Part shown: positions 59,444 through 64,000 of the stretch, one piece after another
How the letters are laid out: each line of letters opens with the position of its first letter
Position numbering within the stretch: position 1 is the stretch's first letter
NCBI RefSeq assembly: GCF_030816015.1
Contig: NZ_JAUSXN010000001.1
Span: forward strand, 5,890,001-5,954,000
Direction of reading: 5' to 3'
DNA: 64,000 nt
From: Pedobacter sp. W3I1
GTDB taxonomy: Bacteria > Bacteroidota > Bacteroidia > Sphingobacteriales > Sphingobacteriaceae
Notes under the pieces: model-generated
Told to the model about the DNA's origin: nothing
What the model saw: only the letters and a program-made list of their open reading frames with translations
The model's database searches: none
Position numbers and translations under genes: made by a program

Positions 59444-60109
59444 ATGTCTACAACAGATAACCAGACAATTCAACCAACTAAAAAAGGTTCATTTTTACAA
59501 GAGAATAATAAGAGCTTACTGTTTATTGCAGGTGCTGTAGTTTTATTAGTTTTAATATATCTTTGGTATCAAGGCGTGTATTTAAAAGGTCGTGCTGAAG
59601 AAGCCGCTAGCAAAATGTACAAAGCAGAGCAATTTGTTGGGGTAGATTCATTATCGAACAGAGCTGTTAAAGGCGAAGGTGGTTACCCAGGCTTAGAACA
59701 GATTGCTAAAGAATACGATAACACAAAATCGGCAAATTTAGCTAACCTTTATTTGGGTGGTATTTACTTACGTAAGGGCGAATATAAACAAGCTATAGAG
59801 GCATTAAGTAAATATAGCGCTACTGGCAGCCCAGTTGCAGATCCATTGGCTTTAGGTTTACTAGGTGATGCTTACAGCGAATTGAAAGACTTTAAACAAG
59901 CAGCTACTTATTATAAAAAAGCGGCAGATAAAGCAAGTAAATTTACTTCACCAATGTTTTTAAAGAAATTAGGATTGGTTAACGAAAACCTAAAAGATTT
60001 TAAAGGCGCAGTTGATGCTTACACTAAAGTAAAAACACAATATCCTGAGAGCGCAGAAGCGCAATTAATTGATGCTTACATTGCAAGAGCTCAAGAACAA
60101 GTTAAATAA
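59444..60109 (+). CDS. Membrane-anchored TPR protein (YfgM-like)
   Basis: This 221-aa protein has a short cytoplasmic N-terminus, one membrane helix (SLLFIAGAVVLLVLIYLWYQGVY, about residues 25-47) and a periplasmic TPR domain. Repeats are seen at SANLANLYLGGIYLRKGEYKQAIEALSKY, ALGLLGDAYSELKDFKQAATYYKKAA and FLKKLGLVNENLKDFKGAVDAYTKV. The topology resembles YfgM, an ancillary protein of the Sec translocon and periplasmic chaperone network. The gene is a neighbour of recF and ends at a terminator. Confidence 0.88.
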   Translation: MSTTDNQTIQPTKKGSFLQENNKSLLFIAGAVVLLVLIYLWYQGVYLKGRAEEAASKMYKAEQFVGVDSLSNRAVKGEGGYPGLEQIAKEYDNTKSANLANLYLGGIYLRKGEYKQAIEALSKYSATGSPVADPLALGLLGDAYSELKDFKQAATYYKKAADKASKFTSPMFLKKLGLVNENLKDFKGAVDAYTKVKTQYPESAEAQLIDAYIARAQEQVK

Positions 60110-60132
60110 TCATTAACTAAAACATATTTATG

Positions 60133-60162
60133 AAAAGATCATCGAAAGATGGTCTTTTTTTG
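60133..60162 (+). terminator. Terminator of the YfgM-like gene
   Basis: AAAGATCATC and GATGGTCTTT form a stem with a GAAA loop, followed by T7. Confidence 0.88.
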
Positions 60163-60186
60163 TTTAATGAAGCGGCGTTAATTGAT

Positions 60187-60222
60187 CGTCACCCTGAATT
60201 TATTTCAGGGTCTTTTTTTTAG
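60187..60222. repeat. REP-like half element ending in T8
   Basis: CGTCACCCTGAATTTATTTC then AGGGTC forms ACCCTGAA / TTCAGGGT and is followed by T8. It may double as a second terminator. It is related to repeats at 8687, 8781 and 21128. Confidence 0.75.
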
Positions 60223-60240
60223 ATAATTAGATGCTACTCC

Positions 60241-61194
60241 CCTTATTCCGTGTTTGGTGGCTCACCAAACGATAGACAGCCTCCCCCTAATCATTATTTT
60301 TCTTGAAAATCACGTACAGGTGCTTTAGGCTTGTATAGTCCCGCTCTCCGTTCCTTCCGATGCTGATTTTTTTTAAAACCAATTTATCAAAAGCATCGGA
60401 ACCACTGCGATCGGGTTTAGGTGGCGCGGTCAGCAATACTATTTTGGGTTGCCAAGTGCAGAAAGAGGAAATTGCCCCAGCTTGATCTATAGTATCGTTT
60501 CCCCTCCATAGAGATCAGTCAAGATGGTCTGTGAGGACACAGACCATGGAATTGGATTCGGGGAAGGAAATCTATATAAAGCTATGTTATTCAACCCTTA
60601 ATAGCAGTAAAGACATTGCTTTCTAAACCTGATTGACGCGGTAGCTCCCGATTTCCTTCTAATCGGGACTACAAGCAAAAAGCAGGACGAACATTAAAAA
60701 GAGCTTCTGCAATTGCTTTCCTTATTCCGTGTTTGGTGACTCACCAAACAATAGAAAGCTTAATATATATATATTTATTCTGGAAATCAGATGCAGATGC
60801 TTTTTGGTTAGTGTAGTCCCGCTCTCCGTTCCTTCCGATGCTGATTTTTTTGAAAACCAATTTATCAAAAGCATCGGAACCACTGCGATCGGGTTTAGGT
60901 GGCACGGTCAGCAATACTATTTTGGGTTGCCAAGTGCAGAAAGAGGAAAGGACTCTGCTTGATCTGTCCCAGTGCCGAATTACCCACTGCAGAAAAATAG
61001 ATCAGGTGGTCTGTGAGGACACAGACCACGGATTTGAAAAGGAAATCTATAAAACTATGATATTTAACCCTTAATAGCAGTATAGCCACTGCCCTTTAGA
61101 CCTGATTGAAATGGAAAGCCCGAAAGCGAGGTACGAGTGCGGACTTGTAATGAAAAGCAGGACGAACATTAAAAAGAACTTCTGCAATTGCTCT
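60241..61194. repeat. Head-to-tail pair of 479-bp structured repeats (possible non-coding RNA)
   Basis: Copy 1 starts at 60241 and copy 2 at 60720 with no spacer (CCTTATTCCGTGTTTGGTG at both). Each has a TTTGGTG-CACCAAA hairpin and the TAGTCCCGCT core with TTCCGATGCT / AGCATCGGAA stem. Each also has GATCGGGTTTAG pairing with a distal TAAACCTGATT-type arm, and a 10-bp GGTCTGTG-AGGA-CACAGACC hairpin whose outer pair is A-T in copy 1 and G-C in copy 2. Both end GCTTCTGCAATTGCT-like. They share the core and ending with the pair at 34406. Confidence 0.85.
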
Positions 61195-61392
61195 TCAAAT
61201 GATCTTTTTTGGACTACATTACCTTTGAGATTTAAATTACAAAAGATCCTTCGCCTCGCTCAAGATAACAGCATTTTAGCAAAAACAGGACTATCAGTAG
61301 ATTTCTCCGCTACGGTCGAAATGACGACGTACATGAAGAATGAACGAAATGCTAGTAACCAATGGCCAATTAACGAATGACTAATGAACCTT

Positions 61393-61953
61393 TTACTTAT
61401 TAAAAGCTGTCATGGTATGGGCGGGCCCAACGGTAACATAACTTTTAATCAACTCAACACTTTTATCAATCAGCGCAGGGAGCTCCAATTGTTCATTCTT
61501 ATCGAATAGACCCAAAACGAAATCTACCTGTCTGCCTTTCGGATAGTTGCTGCCAATACCAAAGCGTAAGCGTGCATAGTTTTGTCCGCCACAAACCTCT
61601 TCAATGCTTTTTAAACCATTATGGCCGGCGCTAGAACCTTGGAGTTTTAACCTGAGCTTACCAAGAGGCAAAGCAAGGTCATCAACAATAACCAGCACAT
61701 TTTCTGGCGCTATTTTTAGCTCTTTCATCCAATAGTTTACGGCTTTACCACTTAGGTTCATAAAAGTGGTTGGTTTAATTACATGAAGTTTACGTCCTTT
61801 AAAGCTTACTTCCGAATAATAAGCCAGGCGGATATTCTCGAAACTGCCATCTAAATTTTTAACCAGTTCATCGGCAATATCAAAGCCGATGTTATGCCTG
61901 GTGTGTGCATAATCTGGTCCGATATTTCCTAAGCCAACTATAAGATATTTCAT
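61393..61953 (-). CDS. pth: Peptidyl-tRNA hydrolase
   Basis: This 186-aa enzyme recycles tRNA by cleaving peptidyl-tRNA released from stalled ribosomes. Diagnostic motifs are LIVGLGNIGPDYAHTRHNIGF with catalytic His20, KPTTFMNLSGKAVNYW, VIVDDLALPLGKLRLKLQGSSAGHNGLKSIEE and YARLRFGIG. Length is normal. It follows rplY and prs on the same strand, a common Bacteroidota order, though a terminator lies between rplY and pth. Confidence 0.97.
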   Translation of the reverse strand: MKYLIVGLGNIGPDYAHTRHNIGFDIADELVKNLDGSFENIRLAYYSEVSFKGRKLHVIKPTTFMNLSGKAVNYWMKELKIAPENVLVIVDDLALPLGKLRLKLQGSSAGHNGLKSIEEVCGGQNYARLRFGIGSNYPKGRQVDFVLGLFDKNEQLELPALIDKSVELIKSYVTVGPAHTMTAFNK

Positions 61954-62123
61954 GGGGCAAAGGTAGAAGCTTAAAGCGAAAAGACCAAAGACTAAAGCGA
62001 AAAGTCAGAAGTCCGATGTCGGAAGTCTAAACCACGAATTAACTAATTTATTTTCAAACAGCTTCTTAATGAATAGTGGAGTGGTTAGCGCTAAGCGTTT
62101 GGCTGATTAACCTTGGTGTAAAT

Positions 62124-62157
62124 AAAAAAAGCGCTCCGATTTTAAATCGAAACGCTT
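62124..62157 (-). terminator. rplY terminator
   Basis: AAGCG...CGATTTTAAATCG...CGCTT forms a long imperfect stem (62129-62156). On the minus strand it is followed by a run of seven T. Confidence 0.88.
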
Positions 62158-62190
62158 AATCTTGAAATCAGGAAATCCTAAGAATCCTGA

Positions 62191-62775
62191 TTATTTTTTA
62201 CCTTTAGCAGCTTCAGTTTCTGCTTGTTTTAATGCTCTAGACATTGCAACAGAAACGATAGTATCTTCAGGAGTGTTAGTGATTGCGTATTTATCACCTT
62301 TAAGGTCACGAACACGAACTAAACTACCAACTTCTAATTTCTCTATGCTTACCTCTACGTTTTGTGGCATGTTAGCTGGTAATGCTTTAACACGTAGTTT
62401 ACGTAATTTCTGGATTAATTTACCCCCCATTTTAACACCTGGAGAAGTTCCTGTTAATTTAACCGGGATCTCCATAACGATTTCTTTCTCATCAAATAAC
62501 TGAAGAAAATCGATGTGCATTAATACGTCGGTAAGTGGGTGAAATTGAGTGTCTTTTACGATAGCTTTAGTTTTAGTACCGTTAACATCAATCTCCACAA
62601 AGTTTACATCCGGGGTATAAATAACATCTCTTAAGTCAGCAATAACTACAGCAAAGTGTTGTTGCTCTTTTCCACCATACAATACCGCCGGAACTTTACC
62701 TTCGTAACGAAGTTCCTTGGCATCGCGTTTCCCTACGTTCTCTCTTGGAGAACCGCTAATTGCGATTGTTTTCAT
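62191..62775 (-). CDS. rplY: Ribosomal protein L25 / Ctc, long form
   Basis: This 194-aa 5S-rRNA-binding ribosomal protein has an N-terminal L25 domain (SPRENVGKRDAKELRYEGKVPAVLYGG, HPLTDVLMHIDFLQ) and the C-terminal TL5/Ctc beta domain (MEIPVKLTGTSPGVKMGGKLIQKLRKLRVKALPANMPQNVEVSIEKLEVGSLVRVRDL). The C-terminal Lys/Glu-rich tail is common. It is downstream of prs, as usual in this phylum. Confidence 0.97.
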   Translation of the reverse strand: MKTIAISGSPRENVGKRDAKELRYEGKVPAVLYGGKEQQHFAVVIADLRDVIYTPDVNFVEIDVNGTKTKAIVKDTQFHPLTDVLMHIDFLQLFDEKEIVMEIPVKLTGTSPGVKMGGKLIQKLRKLRVKALPANMPQNVEVSIEKLEVGSLVRVRDLKGDKYAITNTPEDTIVSVAMSRALKQAETEAAKGKK

Positions 62776-62864
62776 TTTATTTTTATTTTATATTTATTAG
62801 TAGTCAGTATTAAGTATCGAGTATCAAGACCATAAGCCTTCAACCCTCTACCTTCAACCTTAAT

Positions 62865-63806
62865 TTATACTCTAAACAGATCACTAATTGAACCGTGTTC
62901 GTTTACATTGGCAATTGCCCTTGCAAATAAACTGGCTGTGCTTAGCACTCTAATTTTCGGGCTTTCCTGTCTTAATGGAATGGTATCCGTAACGATCAAC
63001 TCGGTTAATACCGAATTTTCTACCGTTTCTATTGCCTTGCCCGATAATACCGCATGTGTACAAACCGCTCTAACACTTGCTGCACCGTTTTCCATAATCA
63101 AAGCCGCAGCTTTTGATAAGGTTCCGGCAGTATCACAAATATCATCGATTAACACGACATCCTGTCCGGTTACATCGCCAATAATCGACATTGATTCGAT
63201 TTCGTTGGCGCGTTTACGGCGTTTATCACAAATAATTACCTCAGCATTAAAAAACTTGGCAAAAGTACGTGCCCTGTACGAGCCGCCCATATCTGGCGAC
63301 GCAATAGTTAAGTTTTTTAAGCCTAAGCTTTTGATATAAGGCACAAAAATTACCGATCCATCTAAGTGATCAACCGGAATATCGAAGAAACCCTGTATCT
63401 GCGCAGCATGTAGATCCATCGTCATAATACGGTGAATGCCTGCTGATTTTAATAAGTTAGCTACCAATTTGGCGCCGATTGCTACACGCGGCTTATCTTT
63501 CCTGTCCTGACGAGCTAAACCATAATAAGGAACAACTGCTGTAATATAATGTGCCGATGCTCTTTTAGCAGCATCAACCATTAGCAAAAGTTCCATTAAA
63601 TTATCGCTGGGCTGATAAGTAGACTGGATTAGAAAAACATCACTACCACGAATTGACTCATCAAAGGAAGGTTGAAATTCGCCATCACTGAATTTGTGAA
63701 TGGTTACGCTACCAAGTGGCTTGCCGTAATGTTCGGCAATCTTAAGTGATAATCCCTTAGAACCTGTTCCGGAAAAAAGCTTTACCGGGTTAAACTGCAA
63801 TGGCAT
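62865..63806 (-). CDS. prs: Ribose-phosphate pyrophosphokinase (PRPP synthetase)
   Basis: This 313-aa enzyme makes PRPP from ribose 5-phosphate and ATP for purine, pyrimidine, histidine and NAD synthesis. The start is the ATG with complement at 63804-63806 (MPLQFNPVKLFSGTGSKGLS), which gives the normal length. The longer frame runs into the tRNA leader. Motifs are FSDGEFQPSFDESIRGSDVFLIQ, PYYGLARQDRK, MDLHAAQIQGFFDIPVDHL and the PRPP loop VVLIDDICDTAGT. It lies 74 bp downstream of tRNA-Gln and may be read through from it. Confidence 0.98.
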   Translation of the reverse strand: MPLQFNPVKLFSGTGSKGLSLKIAEHYGKPLGSVTIHKFSDGEFQPSFDESIRGSDVFLIQSTYQPSDNLMELLLMVDAAKRASAHYITAVVPYYGLARQDRKDKPRVAIGAKLVANLLKSAGIHRIMTMDLHAAQIQGFFDIPVDHLDGSVIFVPYIKSLGLKNLTIASPDMGGSYRARTFAKFFNAEVIICDKRRKRANEIESMSIIGDVTGQDVVLIDDICDTAGTLSKAAALIMENGAASVRAVCTHAVLSGKAIETVENSVLTELIVTDTIPLRQESPKIRVLSTASLFARAIANVNEHGSISDLFRV

Positions 63807-63879
63807 GGGTTCGTGTAGTTTACGGTTAAAAAAAATCGGATCATGTCCATTTAAAACATGATCCGACATTAAATTTTCG

Positions 63880-63950
63880 TTGTCCGACCTGGATTCGAAC
63901 CAAGACAAACGGTACCAAAAACCGTTGTACTACCCTTATACTATCGGACA
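63880..63950 (-). tRNA. tRNA-Gln (anticodon UUG)
   Basis: The 71-nt minus-strand gene has acceptor arms TGTCCGA and TCGGACA with discriminator A. The anticodon arm ACGGT-TTTTGGT-ACCGT has anticodon TTG. The T arm contains GGTTCGAATCC. CCA is not encoded. It is transcribed toward prs. Confidence 0.95.
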
Positions 63951-63986
63951 AAAACTTCTCAAGGATATTCTCCTCGAAAGGGAATG

Positions 63987-63994
63987 CAAATGTA
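63987..63994 (-). promoter_or_regulatory. Likely -7 element for tRNA-Gln
   Basis: On the minus strand these bases read TACATTTG, matching TAnnTTTG. Transcription would start about 30 nt before the tRNA. The -33 element would lie beyond the window edge and cannot be checked. Confidence 0.45.
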
Positions 63995-64000
63995 GGAACC

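Larger units (their letters stand above)
60110..61392. other. 1.28-kb gene-free stretch filled with repeats
   Basis: This gap holds a terminator, a CGTCACCCTGAATT/TTCAGGGT hairpin, the 479-bp tandem repeat pair and, at about 61298-61327, a right-half fragment of the GTCGAAATGACGA REP family. CATTGG-type words end it. None of the small frames in it looks like a gene. Confidence 0.8.

Noticed and set aside
60729..61380. Small frames in the 60.2-61.2 kb repeats
   Set aside because: Copies 1 and 2 do not share an open frame, and sequence is explained by the structured repeat.

Overview
The window looks like chromosome from a Bacteroidota of the family Sphingobacteriaceae, most likely Pedobacter or a close relative. 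The DNA is AT-rich. Good promoters follow the Bacteroidota consensus (TTG, about 19-21 bp, TAnnTTTG) and Shine-Dalgarno sites are weak or absent. Family-typical content includes bshA (bacillithiol), AIM24, recF with an overlapping DUF721 gene, rplY-prs-pth, OstA-like and SurA-like genes, and lipoprotein FKBPs. There is no prophage, plasmid, CRISPR or rRNA.

Layout. 1-4.4 kb: the 5' part of uvrA running off the left edge, an unknown protein, a PaaE-type reductase, and a lytic transglycosylase. 4.7-14 kb: an RsuA/RluB pseudouridine synthase with a repetitive tail, a lactonase, small proteins including solitary GIY-YIG and GxxExxY nuclease-like genes, bshA and tilS. 14-21 kb: envelope biogenesis genes (OstA-like, a SurA-like pair, MoxR) and rdgB. 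21.7-28.5 kb: DinB, a TPR gene behind a candidate leader peptide, a GDPD-fold protein lacking its catalytic histidines, an M28 peptidase, a DUF559 gene and a complete IS4-family element. 28.6-40 kb: a frameshifted Asp/Glu racemase, cysS, a GNAT, lipA, an ECF sigma/anti-sigma pair, AIM24, nnr and an M48 protease. 40.4-47 kb: an ethanolamine-type permease, a glutamine-synthetase-like ligase, an iron alcohol dehydrogenase, a class I amidotransferase-type hydrolase and an aldehyde dehydrogenase. Together these encode a plausible gamma-glutamylated route for using ethanolamine or another amino alcohol. 47-64 kb: unknown proteins, a GH20 hexosaminidase, a frameshifted CYTH gene, FKBP isomerases, a DHH phosphoesterase, ndk, recF, pth, rplY, prs and tRNA-Gln.

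The intergenic DNA is the most unusual part. It holds at least three kinds of dispersed repeat. The first is REP-like palindromes. The second is a family of larger structured repeats with a shared core (TAGTCCCG, hairpin, CGGGTTTAG), present as two tandem pairs and several solo cores, with compensatory base changes in stems. The third is quasi-periodic word repeats such as eight copies of TTTAGGG. Three stand-alone nuclease-fold genes (GIY-YIG, GxxExxY, DUF559) are each bracketed by their own repeat family, which suggests small nuclease-associated mobile or REP-type systems.

All calls come from reading the sequence and family knowledge. No database search was run.
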